The notes beneath the pieces were generated by a model. It ran no database searches and was not told the origin of the DNA. It saw only the letters and a program-made list of their open reading frames with translations. From positions 2,867,501 to 2,931,500 of the forward strand of contig JADKIW010000001.1 in NCBI GenBank assembly GCA_016721115.1: a DNA stretch of 64,000 nt, written 5' to 3'. The stretch comes from Candidatus Defluviilinea proxima (GTDB taxonomy: Bacteria > Chloroflexota > Anaerolineae > Anaerolineales > Villigracilaceae). The translations under genes and the position numbers were made by a program. This document shows, piece after piece, positions 35,678 to 44,713 of this stretch (position 1 is its first letter; the number at the start of each line of letters is the position of its first letter).

Positions 35678-36445
35678 TTAATTTGAAAGGTCTTCAAGCC
35701 TTGAAGTGTGATTTCGATTCACTTCGACTTTCTCCCACCAATCCTTGATCGCAAATGGAGAATACAACAACAATGTCAAGATCATCCCAAGGGCTTCCAT
35801 ATAAAGGATATAGATCGGCCACGGTGGGAGCAGGTCTAATAGGCTGGCGGTGGGTGGCTTATGGTTGATCATGAGGTAGTTACTACCGATGGCCTGGTTC
35901 AGGAAGAACACGGGGATCATATAAATGTTCATCCATACGAAGACTCGCCAAACCGACTTCCATGTGGGGCGGAACCCCTCAACGACTGTCATGTAGATGG
36001 CCGCCGTGACGATCAATCCGTGTGAGATGAATGTTTGAAAGAAGCGAAAATGTGGGAAACCGAAGATATCTAGGTCGGGTGTCGCGAGCGCTTGAGTCGC
36101 TCCACTGATCCCCATCAGATACATGAATTCATAGATGTGATAATTCTTGGTCACCAGCATCAGTGCTCCGATCCACACCAACACACTGCATAGGTGAAAC
36201 GGCAACATTTCCTGTATTGTCCACCGGCCAACGGCAACATTCCAAGCATGCCACGCGATCTCGTTTCCCCAAAGGACCAACGCCATCGTCCAGCGTACCT
36301 TTTGCTTGGTCTCCTCGCTCCCAGATCTGAACCGAAGCAGAAACAAATTCAAAAGCACCAACAGGATTAACATGGCGATGTGTGCATTGCCAAATAACTC
36401 GAATGCGGGACCTGAATAATCGTTGCCGGCAAAGAATTGATCCAT
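35678..36445 (-). CDS. TIGR02206 (YwaF-like) integral membrane protein
   Basis: 255 residues with about seven transmembrane helices. The segments LPFHLCSVLVWIGALMLVT, TPDLDIFGFPHF, SHGLIVTAAIYMTV and the late NYLMINHKPPTASLLDLL match the YwaF/TIGR02206 family, whose function is unknown. The ATG at 36445 follows AGAGGAG at 5 bases and was preferred to an upstream in-frame ATG. It stands alone. Confidence 0.85.
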   Translation of the reverse strand: MDQFFAGNDYSGPAFELFGNAHIAMLILLVLLNLFLLRFRSGSEETKQKVRWTMALVLWGNEIAWHAWNVAVGRWTIQEMLPFHLCSVLVWIGALMLVTKNYHIYEFMYLMGISGATQALATPDLDIFGFPHFRFFQTFISHGLIVTAAIYMTVVEGFRPTWKSVWRVFVWMNIYMIPVFFLNQAIGSNYLMINHKPPTASLLDLLPPWPIYILYMEALGMILTLLLYSPFAIKDWWEKVEVNRNHTSRLEDLSN

Positions 36446-36580
36446 ATTGACTCCTCTTTGATCTCTCAATTTTACAACACCGAGGACGAAAACACGTTTC
36501 ACTGCGACCTTTGAACTGGTTCGCCTTAGACTCAGAAGCCAACCCTTGAGCTCATTCTTCCTAATCTCATTACAGTCGGT

Positions 36581-36608
36581 TTGTTGGCTGGCAAAATGAG
36601 TATATAAT
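36581..36608 (+). promoter_or_regulatory. Promoter of the MoxR operon
   Basis: TTGTTG (36581-36586) and a perfect TATAAT (36603-36608) are 16 bp apart, 36 bp before the MoxR ATG. Confidence 0.65.
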
Positions 36609-36644
36609 CACAAATACAATTCGTTCGGATATAAGGATATATAT

Positions 36645-37595
36645 ATGGAAGATGTCCAGAAATTTGTTGGCCCCTTGATCGAAAACGTAGAGCGTGTTGT
36701 GATCGGCAAGCGTCAGGCCATCGAGTTCATCATTGTGGCTTTGTTATGTGAGGGACATGTACTGCTGGAAGATGTGCCTGGTTCGGGTAAGACCATGCTG
36801 GCACGTTCCGTGGCAACCAGCCTGGGAATCGGTTTCAAGCGTATCCAGTGTACGCCCGATTTATTACCGAACGATGTAACCGGGGTCTCGATCTTCAATC
36901 AAAAGGATGGGGAATTCGAATTCAAGCCTGGCCCGATCTTTGTCAACATCCTTCTGGCCGATGAGGTCAACCGTGCCACGCCGCGCACCCAATCAGCCTT
37001 GCTGGAAGCCATGCAGGAACAGCAAGTGACAGTTGATGGTGTGACGCACGATCTGCCACGTCCGTTTTTAGTGTTGGCAACACAGAACCCGATCGAATAC
37101 GAGGGGACGTTTCCGCTCCCAGAAGCTCAACTAGACCGCTTCTTGATGCGGCTTTCGCTAGGATATCCCTCTCGTGCAGATGAGCGTCAGATCCTTGTTA
37201 ATCTGTGGCGTGAACACCCCATCACAAAGATCGGTAAAGTGGTCGATGGGAATGATCTGCTCTCCCTTCAAAAGAAAATTTGGGATGTCAATGTGGATGT
37301 CACTTTGCAGGATTATATTGTTGCATTGACCGAAGCCACACGTAATCACCCCGATCTGTCGCTGGGCGTAAGTCCGCGTGGGAGCCTTGCTTTGCTGAAA
37401 ACATCCCAGGCTTTAGCCGCCATTCGTGGCCGTGACTATGTGATTCCCGAAGATATAAAAACTCTTGTACCGTTAACGCTTGCTCACCGACTTATCATCA
37501 AACCTGAAGCTGAACTTCGCGGGCGTACGGCACTCACTATTCTCGAAGATGTGTTGGAAAACACTCCGCTCGATCTGGGTAACCTGAATAGCTAG
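36645..37595 (+). CDS. MoxR-family AAA+ ATPase
   Basis: 316 residues. Walker A is EDVPGSGKTML (about residue 43), Walker B VNILLADEVNRATPRTQSALLEAM, with the MoxR hallmarks LATQNPIEYEGTFPLPEAQLDRF and an arginine finger in SPRGSLALL. MoxR ATPases act as chaperones for neighbouring DUF58 and von Willebrand proteins. The next two genes (DUF58, DUF4129) complete the common MoxR-DUF58-transmembrane operon. The spacing to DUF58 is 12 bases. Confidence 0.95.
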   Translation: MEDVQKFVGPLIENVERVVIGKRQAIEFIIVALLCEGHVLLEDVPGSGKTMLARSVATSLGIGFKRIQCTPDLLPNDVTGVSIFNQKDGEFEFKPGPIFVNILLADEVNRATPRTQSALLEAMQEQQVTVDGVTHDLPRPFLVLATQNPIEYEGTFPLPEAQLDRFLMRLSLGYPSRADERQILVNLWREHPITKIGKVVDGNDLLSLQKKIWDVNVDVTLQDYIVALTEATRNHPDLSLGVSPRGSLALLKTSQALAAIRGRDYVIPEDIKTLVPLTLAHRLIIKPEAELRGRTALTILEDVLENTPLDLGNLNS

Positions 37596-37607
37596 AGCGT
37601 ATCTGAT

Positions 37608-38795
37608 ATGTATTCCCCACTTCTGACCCTGCTGGCAGTGCTCTTACTGCTTGCCGCATTTATGCGGGGTGATTTTGCTTTGTCGTTGGTCTACCTTGTG
37701 GTTGGCGCGTTTGTCGCAGGACTATGGTGGGGTCGTAGGGCTTTAACACAAGTTGAGACCAAACGTCGTTTCAATACTCATGCTTTCCTTGGCGAGAAAG
37801 TCAAGATCAATTTACGTGTGCAAAACAAGGGCTGGTTACCCATTCCCTGGCTTGAGCTTCGCGATGTTTTGCCGGTAGAGCTTGCGGGGCCACGTAATTT
37901 CCAAATGGCAACCAACCTCGAGTCCCATGCTGACGCGAATTTTGAGTATTCAGTAGAAGCTCTGAAACGGGGCTATTATCCCATCGGACCTCTTTCTATC
38001 TCAACAGGCGATATTCTTGGCTTGAGTAAGTCACTGCGAGCCGAAAATCAGGCTGAACACTTGGTGGTGTATCCAAAGATCATCCCGTTCACGTCCATCA
38101 AGATACCATCCTACTCACCGCAAGGGACGCTACAACACGCCTTGCCGCTGTTCGAAGACCCGACACGTATCTTTGGCAAGCGTGGATACGCACCCGGCGA
38201 TTCTTTGCGAAGGATCGACTGGAAATCCTCTGCGTCTATGGGACGATTACAGGTTAGATTATTTGAACCGTCCATCGCACTTGAAACATTTGTTGTTTTG
38301 AACCTTAACGCTGAAGATTATTTTTACCGAAACCGTATTGATTCATCGGAATTAGCCATTGTCATTGCTGCATCTGTTTCCAATTGGATTGTTGGTAAAC
38401 AGCAAATGGTTGGGATGATGATAAACGGACATGATCCATTGTCCGCTGATAGTACACCACAGTCCATTCCTCCCGGAAAAGGGAGGTTGCACCTGATCCG
38501 CTTGCTGGAAACATTGGCTCGCTCTGCGACGATTGAATCATCGCCGCTTGTTCCCCTGATCCAGCGCCAGCGTTATCAACTTGCGTGGGGCACCACGCTG
38601 ATCGTGATCACCGGAACCGCCAATAGTGAACTGTTGGATGAACTCTATCAGGCGCGCCGGTGCGGACAGAATGTTGTACTAATTTTGGCAGGTAGGAACC
38701 CGGTAGAAAAAGACATAGATCACCATGCCAAACTTTTTGGGATACCGGTTTTTTCTGTTGTCACTGAACACGATTTGGAGGTGTGGAAACAGTGA
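37608..38795 (+). CDS. DUF58 domain protein
   Basis: 395 residues. Two hydrophobic helices at the N-terminus (about 3-42) anchor it; the external part includes a beta-rich region with WLPIPWLELRDVLPVEL. The DUF58 hallmark GDSLRRIDWKSSASMGRLQVRLFEP lies near residue 200 in two adjoining blocks and is followed by a von Willebrand-like fold. These proteins are clients of the adjacent MoxR ATPase; a role in envelope assembly or stress is known for some members only. The stop overlaps the next gene. Confidence 0.9.
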   Translation: MYSPLLTLLAVLLLLAAFMRGDFALSLVYLVVGAFVAGLWWGRRALTQVETKRRFNTHAFLGEKVKINLRVQNKGWLPIPWLELRDVLPVELAGPRNFQMATNLESHADANFEYSVEALKRGYYPIGPLSISTGDILGLSKSLRAENQAEHLVVYPKIIPFTSIKIPSYSPQGTLQHALPLFEDPTRIFGKRGYAPGDSLRRIDWKSSASMGRLQVRLFEPSIALETFVVLNLNAEDYFYRNRIDSSELAIVIAASVSNWIVGKQQMVGMMINGHDPLSADSTPQSIPPGKGRLHLIRLLETLARSATIESSPLVPLIQRQRYQLAWGTTLIVITGTANSELLDELYQARRCGQNVVLILAGRNPVEKDIDHHAKLFGIPVFSVVTEHDLEVWKQ

Positions 38796-40426
38796 ATCAA
38801 CAGCCAAACTCGAAATTGATAGGAAGAGAAAAGACAACGAGAGCCATCGGCTATGTACTGTTACTCATGATGATGGTTTGCATTATCATGACGATCAACA
38901 CCCTTTTGCACAACACTGTGCCGGAGTGGCCGTCCGACGTTATTTCCGGCATTACATTATTCATTGTGCTTGACCGTCTGTACACATATCGCAGTTTCAA
39001 ACCTTTGATCCCGTTAAGCCCAGATTGGGCGAAAAGCTTTGGGGCTCAATGGGTCGTTATCATACTGTTTATACGGTTGTTACTTTCCTACGCTAAAGGT
39101 CCAGACGCCTTTATCGCGGACATGTCGCTTTTTGCTCGAGGATATACCCCTGCGTTTTTTACCCCCGAATTTATCGTTACCTTATTACTTGCCCTCCTTG
39201 CCTGGTATTTGCCAGGACAATTTCTTGATCTGCTCGGTGAGCTTGGGCTGAATCAAGAACTGGCCTTGCGCGAAGATGCCGATCCTTCTCAAAGTGACCT
39301 TCTGCCAGCTCATCAACGTCTGGCAAATCTAACCTTCAGCACAGGTATTGCACTTGTGGTGCTAGCTACGCTTACTCGCATTAATCTGCGGGCAGTTTTT
39401 ATATTCAATGCTCAAGCCTCCTTTGCAAGTTTCAATCACTTCTCCGGTGGGGAAGTGGGCGCTCTGCTCTATTTTGTTTTTGGGTTAGCGTTGCTCAGCC
39501 AAAGTCGTTTAGTGTCATTACAAACCCATTGGAATCGACAACATATTCCTGTCTCATCCAGCAACCTGACAAGACGATGGGCATTATATAGCCTTCTCTT
39601 TTTCTCACTCCTTATTGTTGTCGTCGGTATCCTGCCGTCCGGCGACAGTATTGGCTTTTTCTCTCTATTGGCAACCCTGCTCGGTTTTCTGGTAAATATA
39701 CTTTTGCTGTTTGCACGATTAATCGTATTCGTTGCGGCACTTGTGTTTATCATCCCTCTTCTATTGTTTGGAAAACCCATCCCGCTCAAGGATAGATTGC
39801 CGCCTTTGCCTTCTTTATTGCCAGAGCCTCCACCTACGCCGCTTTTACCTGTAACACACAATGCGCTTTGGGTTCTTGTACGCTCAGTAGTCTTATGGGG
39901 AGCGTTGATCGCCATTATTGTTTTTTCGCTTATTTGGTTTGCGAAACAACATGGTGGTCTCCTTGTGGCCATCCGCAAGACGCGTTTTGCGAATTGGCTT
40001 ATGAGCGCCTGGCAATGGCTGAGTAGAAATGCGGATACCGCCCGTATAAGCCTTTCACATGCAATAGCGGATGGTTGGCAAAACATCGTTTCTCGCCTCG
40101 AAGGGAAACGCATCATTCCACGCCCGGTTTTGATCCGCCTCAAGTCGCTTGATCCACGCCGACAGATCTACTTCTTCTATCTTGCGATGATACGTCGTAG
40201 TGGTGATTATGGCGTCGCGCGCAAACCATCGCAAACGCCGTCTGAACATTCTGATGCATTGAAAAAAACATTGCCATCTGCAGAAGAAGATATTGATGCT
40301 GTCACCGATGCTTTCATGATGGCGCGTTATAGCCGTGAAAAAATCGATTCTACAAAAGTAAACCTAATTAAAACAGCTTGGGGAAGTGTTCGTCGTGCGT
40401 TCACCGCACAATCAAATAAAAAATAA
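38792..40426 (+). CDS. Multi-pass membrane protein with C-terminal DUF4129
   Basis: 544 residues with about nine transmembrane helices spread over the first 400 residues, two longer loops, and a proline-rich stretch (PPLPSLLPEPPPTPLLPV). The C-terminus (LDPRRQIYFFYLAMIRRSGD and PSEHSDALKK) is the DUF4129 domain normally fused to transglutaminase in this operon type; no transglutaminase catalytic triad is visible. The GTG at 38792 has GGAGG at 10 bases and was preferred to the GTG at 38783. It ends the MoxR operon. Confidence 0.8.
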   Translation: MNQQPNSKLIGREKTTRAIGYVLLLMMMVCIIMTINTLLHNTVPEWPSDVISGITLFIVLDRLYTYRSFKPLIPLSPDWAKSFGAQWVVIILFIRLLLSYAKGPDAFIADMSLFARGYTPAFFTPEFIVTLLLALLAWYLPGQFLDLLGELGLNQELALREDADPSQSDLLPAHQRLANLTFSTGIALVVLATLTRINLRAVFIFNAQASFASFNHFSGGEVGALLYFVFGLALLSQSRLVSLQTHWNRQHIPVSSSNLTRRWALYSLLFFSLLIVVVGILPSGDSIGFFSLLATLLGFLVNILLLFARLIVFVAALVFIIPLLLFGKPIPLKDRLPPLPSLLPEPPPTPLLPVTHNALWVLVRSVVLWGALIAIIVFSLIWFAKQHGGLLVAIRKTRFANWLMSAWQWLSRNADTARISLSHAIADGWQNIVSRLEGKRIIPRPVLIRLKSLDPRRQIYFFYLAMIRRSGDYGVARKPSQTPSEHSDALKKTLPSAEEDIDAVTDAFMMARYSREKIDSTKVNLIKTAWGSVRRAFTAQSNKK

Positions 40427-40458
40427 CTTGTGAATTATGAGGACCCCTCTTGAAAACA

Positions 40459-40488
40459 AAAATCTCTCCAACGAGGAGAGATTTTTTG
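40459..40488 (+). terminator. Terminator of the MoxR operon
   Basis: AAATCTCTCC and GGAGAGATTT form a stem around AACGA, followed by T6. It lies 33 bp after the DUF4129 stop and marks the end of the housekeeping part. Confidence 0.85.
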
Positions 40489-40500
40489 GCGGTCCCGACG

Positions 40501-40672
40501 GGCGAAAACTCCCACTCTCCTATGATGGGATTGAATTGCTTTCGCCAGGAATAAAACCATCAGAAGCTTTTATGGTTTTGGACTACAGAAGAAAACGCGA
40601 TCTCAAATAGCCATATAACGCGGCTCAATGCAAAGAGCGGCACTCGCACTTTTGTGTGGGTGCCGTTTTTTT
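40501..40672 (+). ncRNA. Candidate structured RNA with terminator
   Basis: This gene-free stretch holds three ordered hairpins. First, GGCGAAA (40501) pairs with TTTCGCC (to 40546), with an inner TCCCA/TGGGA pair. Second, AAAACCAT (40553) pairs with ATGGTTTT (to 40579). Third, CGGCAC (40638) pairs with GTGCCG (to 40665) and is followed by T7, an intrinsic terminator. It could be a small RNA or a leader controlling the SH3 lipoprotein gene. It matches no riboswitch I know. Confidence 0.4.
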
Positions 40673-40740
40673 ATTTTCAATACAAAGGAGATCGCGCGTA
40701 TGAACAACAGATATGCAGGACCATCAACCAGGAGGGATTT

Positions 40741-41085
40741 ATGAAGCAATACAGATTTCTGTTCCTGATATTGCTTTCGCTTGGCTGTTCACTCACGACA
40801 CCGCCGTCAGTGCCACAGGATGTGTCGACACAGTCGCCTAAAAAGAATTTAACGACGCCAACGAAAGACCCCGAACCTATCCCCTCTACAATTCCAGCCG
40901 CCTGCACGGTATCTGCTGAGTCCCTGCACCTGAGAGAGTGCGCCGGCTTGCATTGCCTGGTGATTGCCTGGTTGTCCAAGGGTGATGTTCTGGTAATTCA
41001 GGAAAAAGATCATGACTGGATAAAGGTAATAACCCCTTCCGGACAAACTGGTTGGGTTCATTCCAAATACTGTGGAGGATTGTGA
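40741..41085 (+). CDS. SH3-domain lipoprotein
   Basis: 114 residues. The signal peptide MKQYRFLFLILLSLGC ends in a lipobox (LSLGC). After a Thr/Pro/Ser linker, residues about 55-112 form a bacterial SH3b domain (SAESLHLREC, GDVLVIQEKDHDWIKV, GQTGWVHSKYC), often used to bind cell-wall peptides. The ATG at 40741 follows CAGGAGGGA. The stop overlaps the next start (TGATG). It opens the accessory-element gene run. Confidence 0.8.
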   Translation: MKQYRFLFLILLSLGCSLTTPPSVPQDVSTQSPKKNLTTPTKDPEPIPSTIPAACTVSAESLHLRECAGLHCLVIAWLSKGDVLVIQEKDHDWIKVITPSGQTGWVHSKYCGGL

Positions 41086-41858
41086 TGAAAGCTCTGTTCA
41101 AGTTCGTGGCGATGGTCGCCTTTCTTGTTATCGGCGGTGGGCTGCTTGCGTACGCCGCTTCCCGTTCGTTGGACTTTGTGCAAACCACCTTGCCTGCGAA
41201 GGATCAGGTGCTCGGCTACTTTGCATTGCTCGCCACTTCTGGTGGGATGATCGGCTGGTTGTTGGTTTTCCTATACCGCGCAGATGGCATTATCCAACGT
41301 GGCACAGCCCTGCTCATGGTCCTGCTCGACTTCCTTGGTGAAGCAGCTCTGTTCACGATGGACACGCTATATCGCTCTGGTGAAAACGGATTGGTTGGTC
41401 AAATGACGCAGGATGAAATCCGCACGGTCATCCTTGGGATGTCCGCCCTCATCGCCATCAATATCTTCGCCACGATTGTTTTCGAACTTGGCAAGATGGA
41501 AGTACTCAAGGAGATTGCCGAAGGCGCGGCACGTGACCTGGTCATGTTCAAAGCCCTGGCACGTATCGAGAAGGATTCCGAAACCGTAGCAGATGAAATG
41601 ATGGAGGATATTGTCAATCAATGGCGCGGCAATTTCCGCTCCGCGTATGGCTCAGCAGACAAACTGGGTATTGGTCAGTACGAAACAAAAAAGCCTGTGC
41701 AGCCGGCACATAAACCTGAAGGTGGTTTCTCAATCTGGCCGTGGCTCAATCCTTGGAGAAAGACAACTCCCATGCCACCGTTGGAACCAGAACTAGCTCC
41801 CTTGGAAACTCGGAAGAACGGCAATGGTTCGAAGCCACCTGAGGAAAACCCTACGTGA
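41085..41858 (+). CDS. Four-TM membrane protein of the integrated element
   Basis: 257 residues. Transmembrane helices lie at about 4-24, 43-63, 72-90 and 118-138. The cytosolic half is helical (EIAEGAARDLVMFKALARIEKD), followed by a proline-rich tail (TPMPPLEPELAPLE). I do not recognise the family. It overlaps the lipoprotein gene by one base and the next gene by 4 bases, so all are translated from one message together with parA. Such proteins in plasmid-like elements may concern transfer or surface functions, but nothing in the sequence proves this. Confidence 0.72.
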   Translation: MKALFKFVAMVAFLVIGGGLLAYAASRSLDFVQTTLPAKDQVLGYFALLATSGGMIGWLLVFLYRADGIIQRGTALLMVLLDFLGEAALFTMDTLYRSGENGLVGQMTQDEIRTVILGMSALIAINIFATIVFELGKMEVLKEIAEGAARDLVMFKALARIEKDSETVADEMMEDIVNQWRGNFRSAYGSADKLGIGQYETKKPVQPAHKPEGGFSIWPWLNPWRKTTPMPPLEPELAPLETRKNGNGSKPPEENPT

Positions 41859-42148
41859 GCCGGCCTGCCGGCTGGAACATACTTCTGGATTCGGCGCGCC
41901 AGATTGTGGCGTCCGGGGCAATCCAGCTGGTGAAACGGAGTGCCTCCCGCCTGCCTCATTCCGCCGAGGCGATGGCACTCACCGTCAGCGCACTTGGAGC
42001 GCTGAACCGGCATACCGGCGTTCGAACTTTGAACCTTGATTTGGATGGCAAGCCTGTCGCGTTGGCGATCATTGAAGATGCGACCTTTGACCAAGACTCG
42101 GAAGGCAACACTGTTTTGGAAAATCATATTATGAGGAATGACCCATGA
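41855..42148 (+). CDS. Small hypothetical protein before parA
   Basis: 97 residues from a GTG that overlaps the previous stop (GTGA). A helical N-terminal half (LLDSARQIVASGAIQLVKRS) precedes a strand-rich end (VRTLNLDLDGKPVALAIIED). No family is recognised. Its stop overlaps the parA start by 4 bases, so it belongs to the same translation-coupled run. Confidence 0.6.
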   Translation: MSRPAGWNILLDSARQIVASGAIQLVKRSASRLPHSAEAMALTVSALGALNRHTGVRTLNLDLDGKPVALAIIEDATFDQDSEGNTVLENHIMRNDP

Positions 42149-42921
42149 AAATCATCGTATTTGCAAATCAAAAAGGCGGGACAGGCAAGACCACGACTGT
42201 GATCAATATTGGCGATGCCTTCACCCGTATGGGCAAGAAGGTGTTGATCGCTGACCTCGACCCGCAGGGACACGCGGCAGTTTCCATGAACCTGGATACC
42301 GAACCCTGCGTGGCGAATTGGCTGATGCACCCGATCTTCAACCCCAATCCAATTACGCCAGAGATCATGAACCAATGGATTCGAGCTACACGCCGAGAAA
42401 ATCTTTTTGTGTTGCCTGGCAATCAAATGACCGCCAAGGCACAACGCTTGCTCACCATCGAAGAGAAACCGATCAACTATATTAAGGATCAATTGTCAGC
42501 CATTAGGCGATTGGGTTTTGATTACCTGCTCTTCGATACTCCACCCTCCACCGGTGGCCTTCAAGAGATGGCTGCGTGGGCGGCAGACCTGGCTGTGATC
42601 GTATCGAGCCTGGATTATCTCTCCGCAGATGGTGTCTCGGGCTTTTTGGATATGCTGCGAGTGCTCCATTCGGAAAAACAATGGTGCGGAAAACTCGCCG
42701 GCGTTCTGCCAACTTTCTATGACGAGCAGACTCGCACGACCCGCGAACAAATGATGAACTTGCAAACCGCATTCCCGGATCAGGTCTTCACGCCCATTCA
42801 TCGCGCTACGTTGTTACGAGAAGCCTCTGCCGAGGGATTGACGATCTTTGAAAAAGACCTGAAGAGTCGTTCTGCTTTTGAATATGAAGACCTGGCAAGA
42901 CGGCTTGCCAAATTGGAATAG
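42145..42921 (+). CDS. parA: ParA-family partition ATPase
   Basis: 258 residues. The deviant Walker A KGGTGKTT starts at residue 10, ADLDPQGHAA is the A' box, and DYLLFDTPPSTGG is Walker B. There is no N-terminal DNA-binding domain, as in small (type Ib) plasmid ParA proteins and integrative-element ATPases. It would drive segregation of the element. The next gene (191 residues) is in the position of its DNA-binding partner, and an iteron-like array follows that. Confidence 0.9.
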   Translation: MKIIVFANQKGGTGKTTTVINIGDAFTRMGKKVLIADLDPQGHAAVSMNLDTEPCVANWLMHPIFNPNPITPEIMNQWIRATRRENLFVLPGNQMTAKAQRLLTIEEKPINYIKDQLSAIRRLGFDYLLFDTPPSTGGLQEMAAWAADLAVIVSSLDYLSADGVSGFLDMLRVLHSEKQWCGKLAGVLPTFYDEQTRTTREQMMNLQTAFPDQVFTPIHRATLLREASAEGLTIFEKDLKSRSAFEYEDLARRLAKLE

Positions 42922-42930
42922 GAGGAGATC

Positions 42931-43506
42931 ATGCCTGGACGAAATGCCTACTCTACAACCAACACCACCGTGGCACAGGATCTGGTCGTTGCGCAAAAGC
43001 GCAAGCAGACGCGGACTTGGGAGAAATCCAATCCAGCACGCCGCTATCTGATCCCAGTCGAGGTGCGTGATGAAGTGGCTGCACTCGCCGAAATTCTTAT
43101 GGAAAATGTCGATCCAGTGGCGTGTGTCTTGTACGATTACGCCGAGACCTGTCACACACGCGGGACGCTGAAGTTCAAACCACGTCTCAATCCGAAAGGT
43201 CGCAAACATACCTTGGGATGGGAGGAAGCCGACACACAGCCGATACAGTTGCAAACCCGCCGACACAGAGCGGTGAAGAAACCCGACACACTTTTTCACT
43301 CCCTCAAAGGTCAGACCGCTGCGTATCGGTTGGGTGCGGAACGACATGCGCGCTTGAAGACCATTGCCGATGCATACAACTTGCGCTTGGCAGATATCCT
43401 GAGCGCGTTCTTTCGTCACAGCGTTCAAGCTTTTCAGGATGGAAAATTGAAGATCAAACGCGAGCCTGTTGTAATGCAAATGCAGGTCCAGGGTTGGTCC
43501 GAATGA
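42931..43506 (+). CDS. Probable DNA-binding partner of ParA
   Basis: 191 residues, basic. The middle is charged and low in hydrophobics (KGRKHTLGWEEADTQPIQLQ). The C-terminal half has a strand-helix-helix pattern (GAERHARLKTIADAYNLRLADILSAFF) like ribbon-helix-helix or other centromere-binding proteins. There is no ParB nuclease-fold motif. Position 9 bases after parA and directly before six GCTTAC repeats supports, but does not prove, a centromere-binding role. Confidence 0.6.
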   Translation: MPGRNAYSTTNTTVAQDLVVAQKRKQTRTWEKSNPARRYLIPVEVRDEVAALAEILMENVDPVACVLYDYAETCHTRGTLKFKPRLNPKGRKHTLGWEEADTQPIQLQTRRHRAVKKPDTLFHSLKGQTAAYRLGAERHARLKTIADAYNLRLADILSAFFRHSVQAFQDGKLKIKREPVVMQMQVQGWSE

Positions 43507-43575
43507 AAACCACCCAAAATCGAACCCGGAGTTTTCTGCCAACAGTGAAAGCAAATTTGGAAATCAAAAAGTTTT

Positions 43576-43649
43576 GTAAGCGTGCTGCTTACAACTTGGC
43601 TTACTTTCTGCTTACCTTTGCTTACATGCCTGCTTACTGTCCCGCTTAC
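43576..43649 (+). repeat. Iteron-like GCTTAC array
   Basis: The hexamer GCTTAC occurs six times at 43587, 43599, 43610, 43620, 43632 and 43644, steps of 12, 11, 10, 12 and 12 bp, so all copies face one side of the helix. An inverted copy (GTAAGC) sits at 43576. The array fills the end of the gap between the parA partner and the recombinase genes. It could be a partition centromere, recombinase arm sites or an origin. A 92-codon frame (43503-43781, ATGA-coupled to the upstream gene) spans it, but its Ala-Tyr repeats follow from the array and I do not call it a gene. Confidence 0.65.
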
Positions 43650-43777
43650 CTTCCTTCAACAGGAAAGACTGAGAGCCGCTCAACCACTCCAATACGACTC
43701 GTACTATGTGTCGGAAATATCGCCTGTCCTGGGGCTTTGTACGGACTTTCCCAAAATCGATGTAAAGGGCTTTTGAA

Positions 43778-44692
43778 ATGAACAAACTACTCACCAATTT
43801 CCAAAAACACATGGATGATCAAGACCTTTCGCCTCTCACTGTAAAAGGGTATCTCTCAGACCTGAATCACTTTGCACGCTGGTTCGAACAAACGAATGGT
43901 GAGGTGCTCACGGTCCAACGCATTACACCGACCGACGTGAAGGAATACAAACATTTCCTGCTGAGCGTTGAACGCCGAAAAGCCGGCACAGTGAATCGGC
44001 GTCTGGCGTCAATCGCAGCACTGTGCAAATGGGCACGACAAAACAAACAGATCACAAGCGATCCCACGGAAAACATCAAAGGTGTTGCAGGTGTTGTGCG
44101 TGGTCCGAAATGGTTGGACAAACATGAGCAGCACCGCCTGATACGTGCTATTGAGAATGACCTGGAACTTGCAAAACAGAAGTATCCCAAACGTTGGGTG
44201 ACGCGCCGACGTGACGCCTCCCTCGTGTTGTTTCTGCTGCACACCGGTTTGCGATTGAGTGAAGCTATTCATCTCCAGATGAGCGATATCCAACTCTCCG
44301 AACGCAAGGGCAGTGTCCTGGTCCAAAATGGGAAAGGCAACAAACAACGCAGTGTGCCATTGAATTCAGACGCGCGCAAAGCTATACAGGAATGGCTGGA
44401 GGTTCGTCCGCAGAGCGATCATCTTTGGATGACCGTTGAAGGGGAACACGAAAGCTTGAGCGGCAGAACGGTACAGCGTGTTCTACAGCGCTATGCCAAA
44501 GCCGCCGATGTGAAAGAACTGACCCCGCATGTCTGTCGTCACACGTTCGCGAAAAATCTGGTTGAGAACGAAGTTGGTTTGGAGAAGGTGGCGGCTTTAC
44601 TCGGACACTCCAGCTTGAACACCACCCGGATCTATATCACCCCCAGTGAACGCGATCTTGAACTGGCGGTGGAACACTTGGCAATTCAATAA
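43778..44692 (+). CDS. Tyrosine recombinase (phage-integrase family)
   Basis: 304 residues. An N-terminal SAM-like core-binding domain (1-95) is followed by the catalytic domain with the full set of residues: Arg159 in HTGLRLSEAI, Lys at 187-189 in GKGNKQRSVPL, His251 and Arg254 in HVCRHTF, His277 in LLGHSSL and nucleophile Tyr286. XerC/D-like in size, it probably resolves or integrates the plasmid-like element. It starts 128 bp after the last GCTTAC repeat and 21 bp before the primase gene. Confidence 0.92.
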   Translation: MNKLLTNFQKHMDDQDLSPLTVKGYLSDLNHFARWFEQTNGEVLTVQRITPTDVKEYKHFLLSVERRKAGTVNRRLASIAALCKWARQNKQITSDPTENIKGVAGVVRGPKWLDKHEQHRLIRAIENDLELAKQKYPKRWVTRRRDASLVLFLLHTGLRLSEAIHLQMSDIQLSERKGSVLVQNGKGNKQRSVPLNSDARKAIQEWLEVRPQSDHLWMTVEGEHESLSGRTVQRVLQRYAKAADVKELTPHVCRHTFAKNLVENEVGLEKVAALLGHSSLNTTRIYITPSERDLELAVEHLAIQ

Positions 44693-44713
44693 AATCAATA
44701 CAAGGAAAACACT

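Noticed and set aside
40494..40546. Degenerate tRNA 3' end as left attachment site
   Set aside because: GGTCCCGACGGG resembles the reverse strand of a tRNA end, but no matching 5' acceptor strand is found 75 bases away and no copy exists at the tRNA-like gene.
43122..43781. 219-codon open frame overlapping the ParA-partner gene
   Set aside because: Its first half is out of frame with a better-supported gene. The rest contains Ala-Tyr repeats that follow from the GCTTAC array.
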